A stretch of DNA of 64,000 bases from Marinifilum caeruleilacunae. GTDB taxonomy: Bacteria > Bacteroidota > Bacteroidia > Bacteroidales > Marinifilaceae. Of the stretch, positions 1 to 7,992 are shown piece by piece. Within the stretch, counting starts at the first letter, position 1, and every line of letters begins with the position of its first letter. The notes below the pieces were generated by a model. That model searched no databases and had not been told where the DNA came from. It worked only from the letters and a program-made list of their open reading frames with translations. The translations under genes and the position numbers were made by a program. The stretch spans positions 20,642 to 84,641 of the forward strand of contig NZ_RZNH01000023.1 in NCBI RefSeq assembly GCF_013141825.1, read 5' to 3'.

Positions 1-1
1 G

Positions 2-1207
2 AAGAATGGTGAGTTTAAGGATGGAGAGAAAGTATTGCGTGCTAAAATCGATATGGCTTCACCAAACATGCACATGCGCGATCCTTTGATGTATCGTATT
101 ATGCATGCGCATCATCACCGTACTGGCGACGATTGGTGTATTTACCCGATGTATGATTACGCTCACGGCGAGTCGGATTATATCGAGGGAATTACTCACT
201 CGATCTGTACCCTGGAATTTGAGGTGCACCGTCCGCTTTACGAGTGGTTTATCGATAACCTAACCGATACCGATTACAGGCCAAAACAGCGCGAATTTGC
301 TCGTCTGAACCTGAGTTATACCGTAATGAGTAAGCGTAAGTTGCTCGAATTGGTAAACGATAAGCATGTAAATGGATGGGATGATCCGCGAATGCCAACC
401 GTTTCGGGCTTGCGCCGAAGAGGTTACACGCCTGCATCTATCCGCAATTTTGCCGATACCATTGGTGTGGCAAAGCGTAACAATGTAATTGATGTTTCTT
501 TACTTGAGTTCTGTGTTCGCGAAGATTTGAACAAAACAGCAACTCGTGTAATGGGTGTATTGGATCCGGTTAAATTGGTCATTACCAACTATGCCGAAGG
601 AGAAGAAGAGTGGTTGACCATCGATAACAATCCGGAAGATGAAAATGCGGGAACACGCGAAATTCCATTCTCTCGTGAGCTGTATATCGAGCGCAACGAC
701 TTTATGGAAGATGCACCACGCAAATTCTTTAGAATGACTCCAGGTCGCGAGGTTCGCTTAAAAGCAGGTTATATTGTAATGTGCGAAAAAGCGGTGAAAG
801 ATGCCGATGGTAAGATCACAGAAATTCACTGTACTTACGATCCAAAATCGAAGAGTGGTAGCGGAACCGAAGAGAGCAAGCGCAAGGTAAAAGGAACCCT
901 TCACTGGGTATCGGCCAAGCATGCTGCTAAAGCTGAAGTTCGTTTGTACGATCGCCTGTTTAACGATGAAGCGCCTGACGGGCACAAAGACAAAGACTTT
1001 AAAGATTTCATTAATCCTGATTCTTTAGAGGTTTTGAAAGCGTGTTACGTTGAGCCAATCCTGAAAGATGCGAAAGCGGAAGAGCACTTCCAGTTTACCC
1101 GTTTGGGATACTTCTCGGTTGATAAGGACACGAATGCCGATCAGCTGGTGTTTAACCGTACGGTTTCATTGAAAGATTCGTGGGCAAAAGCTCAGAAGAA
1201 AAAATAA
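2..1207 (+). CDS. glnS: Glutaminyl-tRNA synthetase, 5'-truncated by the window edge
   Basis: Cytoplasmic class I synthetase that charges tRNA-Gln with glutamine. The frame is open from the first bases of the window, so the true start and the HIGH motif lie upstream. About 400 of the usual 550 or so residues are present. Visible catalytic-domain motifs are [13 protein letters not shown], and [16 protein letters not shown]. The KMSKS-type loop reads VMSKRKL, near residue 100 of the visible part. The last 200 or so residues form the two anticodon-binding beta-barrels, with segments such as VKGTLHWVS. The gene converges on gltX and the two share a hairpin terminator. A separate GlnRS implies direct Gln-tRNA charging, although the window cannot show whether a GatCAB amidotransferase is also present. 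Identification is secure. Confidence 0.96.
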   Translation, partial: KNGEFKDGEKVLRAKIDMASPNMHMRDPLMYRIMHAHHHRTGDDWCIYPMYDYAHGESDYIEGITHSICTLEFEVHRPLYEWFIDNLTDTDYRPKQREFARLNLSYTVMSKRKLLELVNDKHVNGWDDPRMPTVSGLRRRGYTPASIRNFADTIGVAKRNNVIDVSLLEFCVREDLNKTATRVMGVLDPVKLVITNYAEGEEEWLTIDNNPEDENAGTREIPFSRELYIERNDFMEDAPRKFFRMTPGREVRLKAGYIVMCEKAVKDADGKITEIHCTYDPKSKSGSGTEESKRKVKGTLHWVSAKHAAKAEVRLYDRLFNDEAPDGHKDKDFKDFINPDSLEVLKACYVEPILKDAKAEEHFQFTRLGYFSVDKDTNADQLVFNRTVSLKDSWAKAQKKK

Positions 1208-1247
1208 AAGAGCTCTCGGCATACAGCTGTAAGCTACAAGACAAATA

Positions 1248-1280
1248 AAAAGAGGCTGCCCAAATGGACAGCCTCTTTTC
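1248..1280. terminator. Bidirectional intrinsic terminator between glnS and gltX
   Basis: An 11-bp perfect stem joins 1248-1258 (AAAAGAGGCTG) to 1269-1279 (CAGCCTCTTTT) around a 10-nt loop. The arms begin with A and end with T runs, so it can work in both directions between these convergent genes. Confidence 0.85.
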
Positions 1281-1297
1281 TTTATTCTGTATATGGA

Positions 1298-2830
1298 TTA
1301 TTTCTTGATATTCTCCATTGCAAAATCCAACCTGGCAATCGATTCTTCTTTGCCAAGAATTTCGATAATGTCGAACATGTGAGGTCCTTTTCCGGCACCT
1401 ACCATGGCCAAACGGAATGGGTTCATCACTTTTCCAAAACCAATTTCTTTGGAAGTGATCCATCCTTTTACAATTTCTTCAGAATTTGCCGATGAGAAAT
1501 CTTCAATTCCTTCCAAAATGCCTTTCAATTCAGCCATTAAAGCTGGAGTATCTTCTTTCCATCCTTTTTTCACTGTTTTGGCATCGTACTCTTTTGGTGC
1601 TTCAAAGAAAAAGTTCACCTGATCCCAAAGCTCAGCAATAAAGTCAACACGATCTTTTACCATGCCGCATACACGGTTTACTTTGGCCTGATCGGCTTCA
1701 ATTCCTTTTGCTTTTAATACCTCTTCGGCAAATAAGCTTCCTACTTCCTCATCGCTCTTGTTCACCAAATACTGGCGGTTGAACCATTTGGTTTTTTCAG
1801 GGTCGAATTTCGCTCCCGATTTATTTACACGCTCCAATGAGAAAGCCTGTGCAAGCTCTTCCATTGAGAAAATTTCCTGCTCGGTTCCTGGGTTCCAACC
1901 TAAGAAAGCCAACATGTTTACGAATGCTTCCGGGAAGTATCCATCTTCGCGGTATCCCGACGAAATATCATTGCTTTTCGGATCGGTCCACAACAATGGG
2001 AAAACCGGGAATCCCAATTTATCGCCATCGCGCTTGCTTAATTTTCCTTTACCAACAGGCTTTAAAATCAACGGCAGGTGAGCAAATTTTGGCATATCCG
2101 CACTCCATCCCAATTGTCTGTACAACAATACGTGCAATGGCATCGATGGCAACCACTCTTCTCCACGAATTACGTGCGAAATTTTCATCAGGTAATCGTC
2201 TACCACATTGGCAAGGTGGTAAGTCGGCATTCCATCCGATTTAAACAATACCTTATCGTCCAAAGTAGAGGTGTTGAACACCACATGACCGCGAATTTCG
2301 TCGTCCATGTGCAATTCTTCGCCAACAGGCATTTTAAAACGAACTACATAAGCTTCGCCGGCATCAATTCTTTTCTGAACCTCTTCGGCCGATAAAGCCA
2401 GCGAGTTATTTAAAGTATCACGGGTTTCGTGATTGTAGATAAAAGTCTTCTTCTCTTCTTCACATTTCTTACGGATCGCATCCAGCTCTTCCGGCGTGTC
2501 GAAGGCATAATATGCATCGCCCGAAGCAATCAGCTGGTCAGCATACTCTTTGTACATTGGCTTACGTTCCGACTGACGGTAAGGGCCAAATTCACCACCA
2601 ACAGTAGCGCCTTCATCAATACTAATTCCACACCATTGCAGTGCTTCTACGATATAATCTTCGGCTCCTGGTACATATCTTGTCTGATCGGTATCTTCGA
2701 TACGCAACAAAAATTCACCATTGTGCTTTCTTGCAAATAAATAGTTAAATAAGGCTGTTCTTACACCACCCATGTGCAACGGTCCTGTCGGACTTGGTGC
2801 AAATCGAACTCTGACTTTCTTTTCGCTCAT
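1298..2830 (-). CDS. gltX: Glutamate--tRNA ligase
   Basis: Class I synthetase that attaches glutamate to tRNA-Glu. The HIGH-type motif appears as [12 protein letters not shown] at about residues 11-22. The KMSKS-type motif is [11 protein letters not shown] near residue 265. The C-terminal half is the all-helical anticodon-binding cage. Length is 510 residues, slightly above the 470-490 of many bacteria. The extra residues follow the KLSKR motif (about [18 protein letters not shown]) and look like a lineage insertion. The start is the ATG directly before [14 protein letters not shown], which fits the family N-terminus. A perfect Bacteroidetes -7 element (TATCTTTG on the minus strand, 2854-2861) lies 24 nt upstream of the start; no good -33 element was seen. 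Confidence 0.97.
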   Translation of the reverse strand: MSEKKVRVRFAPSPTGPLHMGGVRTALFNYLFARKHNGEFLLRIEDTDQTRYVPGAEDYIVEALQWCGISIDEGATVGGEFGPYRQSERKPMYKEYADQLIASGDAYYAFDTPEELDAIRKKCEEEKKTFIYNHETRDTLNNSLALSAEEVQKRIDAGEAYVVRFKMPVGEELHMDDEIRGHVVFNTSTLDDKVLFKSDGMPTYHLANVVDDYLMKISHVIRGEEWLPSMPLHVLLYRQLGWSADMPKFAHLPLILKPVGKGKLSKRDGDKLGFPVFPLLWTDPKSNDISSGYREDGYFPEAFVNMLAFLGWNPGTEQEIFSMEELAQAFSLERVNKSGAKFDPEKTKWFNRQYLVNKSDEEVGSLFAEEVLKAKGIEADQAKVNRVCGMVKDRVDFIAELWDQVNFFFEAPKEYDAKTVKKGWKEDTPALMAELKGILEGIEDFSSANSEEIVKGWITSKEIGFGKVMNPFRLAMVGAGKGPHMFDIIEILGKEESIARLDFAMENIKK

Positions 2831-2908
2831 TTTATTATCCGTTAATTTGGCAGCAAAGATAAGAAAATGGCAAAAGAAAAGTAAGGTGAGAAATTAAAAA
2901 TGATGGAA

Positions 2909-3295
2909 TTATAGAAAACGGGCAATCACATCTTTCAGGCCGGTAATATCAATGGGTTTGGTTACGAAATCGTCGCAACCTGCCGACATAATTTCCTCGT
3001 AAGCCTCGCCATAGTGATAAGCCGTTTGTGCAATAATGGGAATTCCCTGGTTCAATTGCTTGATATTTCGGGTTGCATCGTAGCCATTCATGATGGGCAT
3101 TTGCATGTCCATTAAAATTAAATCGATATTGGGATTCTCTTCAAATAATCGGATGGCCTCTTCACCATCTTTGGCACGGATCAATTGCGCGTTGGTATCA
3201 ATAAGTACTTCCTCTAAAAAAATGTAGTTAAAATCTTCGTCTTCGGCGATGAGTAATACTTTCCCTTCCCAATTGTATTCAGGAGATATGTCCAT
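2909..3295 (-). CDS. Stand-alone response-regulator receiver protein (no output domain)
   Basis: A 128-residue CheY-like receiver with nothing attached. Acidic-pocket residues are in IAEDED (about 18-21). The phospho-acceptor is Asp63 in LILMDMQMP. The switch Thr is in IIAQTAY and the conserved Lys in VTKP. The N-terminus (YNWEGKVLLIAEDED) looks like the receiver found at the C-terminus of hybrid histidine kinases, so it may be a phosphotransfer intermediate. No histidine kinase or phosphotransfer gene lies nearby, and the partner is unknown. It has its own strong promoter (3336-3365). A close paralogue lies at 50124-50525 and shares the YNW lead-in and the IIAQTAY segment. The receiver fold is certain; the pathway is not. 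Confidence 0.93.
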   Translation of the reverse strand: MDISPEYNWEGKVLLIAEDEDFNYIFLEEVLIDTNAQLIRAKDGEEAIRLFEENPNIDLILMDMQMPIMNGYDATRNIKQLNQGIPIIAQTAYHYGEAYEEIMSAGCDDFVTKPIDITGLKDVIARFL

Positions 3296-3335
3296 AAGTA
3301 GATTGTCTAATTTTACGCAATTTGTAGTCCTATAC

Positions 3336-3365
3336 CAAAGTTAGAAGATTTTATGATAAGACAAA
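3336..3365 (-). promoter_or_regulatory. Bacteroidetes-type promoter of the stand-alone receiver gene
   Basis: Read on the minus strand: TTTG (3365-3362), an 18-nt spacer, then TAACTTTG (3343-3336), a perfect match to the TAnnTTTG -7 consensus. It sits 41 nt upstream of the start codon. Confidence 0.65.
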
Positions 3366-3405
3366 AGAAATCCGATTTTAATCTGAACTTTTTTAGTATC
3401 AAAGT

Positions 3406-3432
3406 AAAAAAGGGCTTCCCGAAGAAAAGCCC
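3406..3432 (-). terminator. Orphan intrinsic terminator on the minus strand
   Basis: On the minus strand GGGCTT pairs with AAGCCC across a 9-nt loop containing TTCG, and a run of six T follows. It lies about 210 nt downstream of the nrdJ terminator, and no minus-strand reading frame with ATG exists between the two. It therefore ends either nrdJ read-through or a small RNA. Confidence 0.75.
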
Positions 3433-3640
3433 TAACAACAGAAATAAATTTAAACAGTCTTTTGACAAGTTCCTGAACTCACTATGGTTGATTACAAATC
3501 AACTTTCTATTTATAAGTTGTAAAACTAAATTCTAAACTGATTGAAACAAAAATAAAGCTTTTTACTTACGATACAACTGTTTTACAACAATTTTACTAA
3601 TAATTCACAATAATATCTATAAACGCAATGAAGCAGGCAC
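3433..3640 (-). other. Gene-free stretch between two minus-strand terminators; possible small RNA
   Basis: This 208-nt AT-rich stretch has no CAT trinucleotide on the plus strand, hence no ATG on the minus strand. The plus strand offers only frames of about ten codons. It lies between the nrdJ terminator and the orphan terminator at 3406-3432, so a minus-strand non-coding transcript is possible. No convincing promoter was found. Low confidence. Confidence 0.25.
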
Positions 3641-3668
3641 AAAAAAAGGAGCCTTAAAAAGACTCCTT
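3641..3668 (-). terminator. Intrinsic terminator of nrdJ
   Basis: On the minus strand AAGGAGTC pairs with GGCTCCTT (8 bp with one G-T pair) around a 7-nt loop, followed by T residues. It begins about 30 nt after the nrdJ stop codon. Confidence 0.85.
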
Positions 3669-3699
3669 AATTTAAAAGTGGTTTGTTATAATAAAGTGG

Positions 3700-6252
3700 T
3701 TATCCACACTTTGAAGTTCCACAAGACTGGCAAATCAAACATCCTTCCTGGTAGATGATATGATCCGATCCACAATCGGTACAAGTCATCCCTTTTGCTT
3801 TGGTTCCATTTGGAATGTACTTTTTAAGCGCACGTTCCACACCATTTTTCCAGGTGTTGATATTTTCGCTATCAAGCTGTAGACCTGCAACCAGGTTTAC
3901 CACCTGCTCGATAGGCATGCCATGACGCAATACACCTGAAATTAATTTCGCATAGTTCCAGTATTCCTTATCGAATTTGTATGATAATCCTTCGAAAGTC
4001 GTTTTAAAACCACGCTTGTTACAGAACTGGAAGTCGTAACGTGTATTTCCTTCTGCATCCTTACGCTTGATGATAATCCCTTTGCTTACTGATTTAGGCA
4101 ATAGAATACCCTCTTCATCATCGGCAATACCGGTAAAAATTTCGTAAGGCTGTCCTTTGTACAAGCCAATGAAAGCAATCCATTTTTCTTTGTTATTCTG
4201 GAAACGAACAACTTCAGCTTCCAATTCAGCAGGACGCTTCTCTGGCACCACATTGGTCTCTTCTTCTTTCTTGTCGTTAGCGATCAATACACCCGAACGA
4301 GATCCATCGCGGTAAACGGTACAACCTTTACAGCCGCTTTTCCAGGCTTCAATATACAGTTCTCCAACCAATGATTCCGGTACATCAGCAGGAAGGTTTA
4401 CAGTTACACTAATCGAGTGATCCACCCATTTCTGTACTCTACCTTGCATACGAACTTTCTGCAACCAGTCAACATCATTTGAAGTTGCTTTGTAGTATGG
4501 CGATTTTTTCACCAACTCGTCCACCTCTTCATCGGTAAAATGCTGAGCTGCATTAATTCCATTTGCTTCCATCCAGGTAACAAATTTGTGGTGGAATACA
4601 ACGAACTCTTCCCAGCTGTCGCCAACCTCGTCAACAAAGTCAACTCTTACATCCTTATCGTTCGGATTTACCTTACGACGACGCTTGTATACTGGCAAGA
4701 ACACAGGCTCGATACCAGAAGTTGTCTGTGTCATCAAACTGGTTGTTCCTGTAGGCGCAATGGTCAAACAGGCAATGTTTCTACGACCATACTTTTCCAT
4801 ATCCTTGTAAAGATCCTTATCGGCTTCTTTCAAACGAAGGATAAATGGGTTTTTGCTTTCTCTTTTGATATCGAAAATATCGAAAGAACCACGATCTTTA
4901 GCCAAATAAACCGATGAACGATAAGCTTCAACAGCGATTGTCTGGTGAACTTTTTCAGAAAAATCGATGGCTTCATCGCTACCATAACACATTCCAAGGG
5001 CAGCAATCATATCTCCTTCGGCAGTAATACCAACTCCGGTTCTTCTTCCTTCGTTTGCCTTGGTTTTAATGTTGTTCCAAAGTTCTTTTTCTACTCTCTT
5101 AATTTCGCTTCCTTCCGGATCTGCATCAATCTTCTCAATAATTGCATCGATCTTTTCCAATTCCAAATCGATGATATCATCCATGATTCTCTGAGCAAGA
5201 GCTACGTGCTTCTTGAACAAGTCGAAATTAAAGCTGGCTTTTTTCGTGAATGGGTTCTCTACATAGCTGTACAGGTTAATTGCCAAAAGGCGACAGCTAT
5301 CGTAAGGACACAATGGAATCTCACCACAAGGGTTGGTTGAAACGGTTCTGTATCCTAAATCGGCATAACAATCAGGCACCGATTCTTTTTCGATGGTATC
5401 CCAGAACAGAATTCCCGGCTCAGCCGATTTCCATGCATTGTGAACAATCTTGTTCCAAAGTTTATTGGCGTTAATGTCTTTTTGGTAAGTCGGATTTTTC
5501 GAATTGATCGGGTATTGCTGAGTGTATGGTTTCTCATCGATCACTGCCTGCATAAATTCATCGTGAATTTTCACAGAAACATTCGCTCCGGTTACTTTAC
5601 CCTGCTCCATTTTAGCATCGATAAACTCTTCCGAATCCGGGTGCTTTACCGAAACGCTCAACATTAGCGCACCACGACGACCATCCTGGGCCACCTCGCG
5701 GGTTGAGTTGGAGTAGCGCTCCATAAATGGAACAATACCTGTAGAAGTCAATGCAGAGTTCTTTACAGGAGAACCTTTCGGACGGATATGCGACAAATCG
5801 TGTCCAACACCACCTCTACGCTTCATTAACTGTACCTGTTCCTGGTCGATTTTCATGATTCCACCATAAGAGTCAGAATCACCATCGTTACCAATTACGA
5901 AACAGTTCGACAAAGATGCAATTTGGAATTTGTTACCAATTCCCGACATTGGGCTTCCTTGAGGAACGATGTACTTAAAATCTTTCAGTACTGCGAAAAT
6001 TTCTTCTTCGCTAAGAGGGTTTGGATATCGCTTCTCGATTCTTGCAATTTCACTTGCAATTCGATGATGCATATCATCCGGAGTCTTTTCATAAATATTT
6101 CCAAACGAATCTTTCAGTGCGTACTTGTTCAACCAAACACGTGCTGCCAGCTCATCTCCATTAAAATATTCGAAAGACGCTTGAAAGGCTTCTTCAGGGT
6201 TGAAAGTCTCTCTCATTTCTGCTGCTTGTTTTTGCTTCTCCTTAACTTCCAT
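3700..6252 (-). CDS. nrdJ: Adenosylcobalamin-dependent (class II) ribonucleotide reductase
   Basis: Reduces ribonucleotides to deoxyribonucleotides using a B12-generated thiyl radical, with or without oxygen. The catalytic loop NPCGEIPLCPYDSC is near residues 306-319. By family knowledge its first Cys carries the radical, and the last Cys forms the redox pair with the Cys of SLSNCFVIGN near residue 117. Finger-loop and barrel motifs are normal (GVGHDLSHIRPKGS, PTGTTSLM, CTVYRDGSRSG). The C-terminus carries a Cys-rich ribbon (CTDCGSDH, CLICQSCGTSKCG) typical of long NrdJ, used for re-reduction. At 850 residues it is a full-length long form. The first ATG is used, just before a charged helix. 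No NrdR box or cobalamin riboswitch was recognised upstream. It has its own terminator. Confidence 0.95.
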   Translation of the reverse strand: MEVKEKQKQAAEMRETFNPEEAFQASFEYFNGDELAARVWLNKYALKDSFGNIYEKTPDDMHHRIASEIARIEKRYPNPLSEEEIFAVLKDFKYIVPQGSPMSGIGNKFQIASLSNCFVIGNDGDSDSYGGIMKIDQEQVQLMKRRGGVGHDLSHIRPKGSPVKNSALTSTGIVPFMERYSNSTREVAQDGRRGALMLSVSVKHPDSEEFIDAKMEQGKVTGANVSVKIHDEFMQAVIDEKPYTQQYPINSKNPTYQKDINANKLWNKIVHNAWKSAEPGILFWDTIEKESVPDCYADLGYRTVSTNPCGEIPLCPYDSCRLLAINLYSYVENPFTKKASFNFDLFKKHVALAQRIMDDIIDLELEKIDAIIEKIDADPEGSEIKRVEKELWNNIKTKANEGRRTGVGITAEGDMIAALGMCYGSDEAIDFSEKVHQTIAVEAYRSSVYLAKDRGSFDIFDIKRESKNPFILRLKEADKDLYKDMEKYGRRNIACLTIAPTGTTSLMTQTTSGIEPVFLPVYKRRRKVNPNDKDVRVDFVDEVGDSWEEFVVFHHKFVTWMEANGINAAQHFTDEEVDELVKKSPYYKATSNDVDWLQKVRMQGRVQKWVDHSISVTVNLPADVPESLVGELYIEAWKSGCKGCTVYRDGSRSGVLIANDKKEEETNVVPEKRPAELEAEVVRFQNNKEKWIAFIGLYKGQPYEIFTGIADDEEGILLPKSVSKGIIIKRKDAEGNTRYDFQFCNKRGFKTTFEGLSYKFDKEYWNYAKLISGVLRHGMPIEQVVNLVAGLQLDSENINTWKNGVERALKKYIPNGTKAKGMTCTDCGSDHIIYQEGCLICQSCGTSKCG

Positions 6253-6584
6253 TCAGGTTCTTTAAAAAAGTGGTTTGTATTGTGAGTTTCTTATCTCTCT
6301 ATATCAACAAAATGACCGGATTGCCCCGGCCTCATTTTGTAATATGCAATTTACACAAAGCACCCTTTCTGTACAACAAGGAAATAAAATTTTAATGAAA
6401 AGTTATCCACAATTTGTTGTTAATTTATTGATTTTCTGCATTTTAATTTTTTAAAAAAATCAAAAAGTTGTCCAAAAGGAAAATTTTCGCCTCTTCTCAG
6501 ATAGCAAAACTTATCGACTTAAACAAATTATTTCGTCACTAAATTTGAGCAGTTGATAAAAACAAAATGGCAAAAACGTGGCAG
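6253..6584 (-). promoter_or_regulatory. Leader region of nrdJ with a hairpin and a DnaA-box match
   Basis: This 332-nt stretch is gene-free and AT-rich. A hairpin lies at 6308-6339: CAAAATGA pairs with TCATTTTG, with an inner CCGG/CCGG pairing. It would sit in the nrdJ 5' leader. A perfect TTATCCACA lies at 6403-6411. No B12-riboswitch core was recognised. The promoter is not obvious; TAAGTTTT in the minus-strand text near 6510 is only an approximate -7 element. Confidence 0.35.
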
Positions 6585-6602
6585 CCCCAGTAAAGACTGG
6601 GG
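6585..6602 (-). terminator. Hairpin downstream of waaA, weak terminator candidate
   Basis: Perfect 7-bp stem CCCCAGT/ACTGGGG with a 4-nt loop, 21 nt past the waaA stop. The T run on the minus strand comes only after 8 further bases, so termination would be inefficient; it could instead protect the mRNA 3' end. Confidence 0.45.
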
Positions 6603-6622
6603 GTTCAAAAAAGAGGGTAAAA

Positions 6623-7852
6623 TCAGACCTTAATTTCCGATAAAATTTTAGCGCTTGCGCCTCTCATTTTATCGACGTAGTTTTTGGATTTTTCGCCGGC
6701 AGTTTCTTTATCTTCCTGATTATTGTAGAATAAATCAAGCAAATTCTCTAATTCTTCGTAGTTTTCATAAGATTTTGAAGCGCCAATTTCGATCAGGTCT
6801 TTTGCCTCCTGAAATTTGTGATAATTGGGTCCAAAAATTACCGGCAATCCAAATGTTGCTGCTTCCAGGGTGTTGTGAATTCCTCTTCCAAATCCACCTC
6901 CAATGTAGGATACACTTCCATATCGATACAAGGACGACAGCACCCCAATACAGTCGATCACCAAAACTTCGGCAGCATCAATCTGCTCTTTTGTGGCCTT
7001 GGTGTATCGCACCCACGACTTTTCAATCTTTGCAGTAATATTATTAATATGATCCTCGTCTACTTCGTGAGCAGCGATGATGTATTTGTAAGAGTTCTTG
7101 CTTTGATTGATATAGCGAGTGATATTCTCCTCGTCTTTCGGCCAGGTGCTTCCGGCAATCAGCACTTCTCGGCCCTGAGCAAAATCCTCCACTTTTGGCA
7201 ATGATTTAGATCCTGTTGCAATGGTGTATACACGATCGAATCGGGTATCACCTGTTAAGGTAACATTAGAAAAGCCGATTCCTTTTAACAAATCCACCGA
7301 TTCCTGGTTTTGTACAAACAGGTGAGTAAAGGCAGTCAACATCTTCTTGTAAAAGCCGCCATATCCTTTAAAGAACAATTGATTTGGCCTGAATATGGTA
7401 GAGAATATATAAGTAGGTACATTTCTTTTCTTCAGCTCCTTTAAATAGTGGTGCCAAAATTCATACTTGATAAAGAATGCCATTTTGGGCTGAACGATAT
7501 TCATAAAGCGTTTGGCATTGGATGCAAAATCGGCAGGCAAATAAAAGATATAATCGGCTCCTTCGTAGTTTTTTCTCACTTCATATCCCGAAGGAGAGAA
7601 GAAGGTAAGTAGTATTTTATATTCGGGATACTGCTCCTTAAAACTTTCAATTACTGGTCTTCCCTGTTCGAACTCTCCCAAAGAAGCCGAATGGAACCAA
7701 ACAATATTCTCTTCTCCCTTTACGGCCTCTTCAAGCTTTGTAAATAGATTTTTCCTGCCATCAACCCACTGCTTGGCTTTGGGGTTAAAAAAAGCAGCAA
7801 TTCTTACCAAAAGAACATACATTCGAATCGACAGGTTGTAAAAAAGAACCAT
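6623..7852 (-). CDS. waaA: 3-deoxy-D-manno-octulosonic acid (Kdo) transferase
   Basis: Membrane-associated GT30 glycosyltransferase that adds Kdo from CMP-Kdo to the lipid A precursor, an early step of LPS core assembly. The N-terminal hydrophobic anchor is at about residues 1-22. Family motifs are WFHSASLGEFEQGRP (catalytic Glu in GEF), LLTFFSPSGYEVRKNY, and FFIKYEFWHHYL. The second Rossmann domain has GSTWPKDEE, SYIGGGFGRGIHNTLEAA, and PVIFGPNYHKFQEA. Length is 409 residues (family 400-430). A perfect -7 box (TAGTTTTG on the minus strand, 7906-7913) lies about 55 nt upstream. It reads divergently from the barrel-protein gene at 7993. The other LPS-core gene in the window is hldE (C-terminal type) at 61.9 kb. 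Confidence 0.95.
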   Translation of the reverse strand: MVLFYNLSIRMYVLLVRIAAFFNPKAKQWVDGRKNLFTKLEEAVKGEENIVWFHSASLGEFEQGRPVIESFKEQYPEYKILLTFFSPSGYEVRKNYEGADYIFYLPADFASNAKRFMNIVQPKMAFFIKYEFWHHYLKELKKRNVPTYIFSTIFRPNQLFFKGYGGFYKKMLTAFTHLFVQNQESVDLLKGIGFSNVTLTGDTRFDRVYTIATGSKSLPKVEDFAQGREVLIAGSTWPKDEENITRYINQSKNSYKYIIAAHEVDEDHINNITAKIEKSWVRYTKATKEQIDAAEVLVIDCIGVLSSLYRYGSVSYIGGGFGRGIHNTLEAATFGLPVIFGPNYHKFQEAKDLIEIGASKSYENYEELENLLDLFYNNQEDKETAGEKSKNYVDKMRGASAKILSEIKV

Positions 7853-7992
7853 ATTTGAAAAAAATTAATATTTAACGGAACAGCTTCGCTATCTTTATTC
7901 TTTGCAAAACTAATAATTTTAAAGATCAGATTTCGTTATTGATGAAGTGAATCATCTCAAAGTATAAAATCTGACCCAAAGTAATTACTCTC

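Noticed and set aside
1758-2244. Overlapping plus-strand frames inside gltX, and similar long antisense frames in other genes
   Set aside because: They lie entirely within strongly supported genes on the other strand and show no domain or family features.
3700-3708. Origin of replication around nrdJ
   Set aside because: Only isolated DnaA-box matches, no cluster, no dnaA/dnaN or unwinding region.
6253-6620. Cobalamin riboswitch or NrdR boxes upstream of nrdJ
   Set aside because: No B12-box core and no ACACwATATATwGTGT-like repeat could be read on the minus strand.
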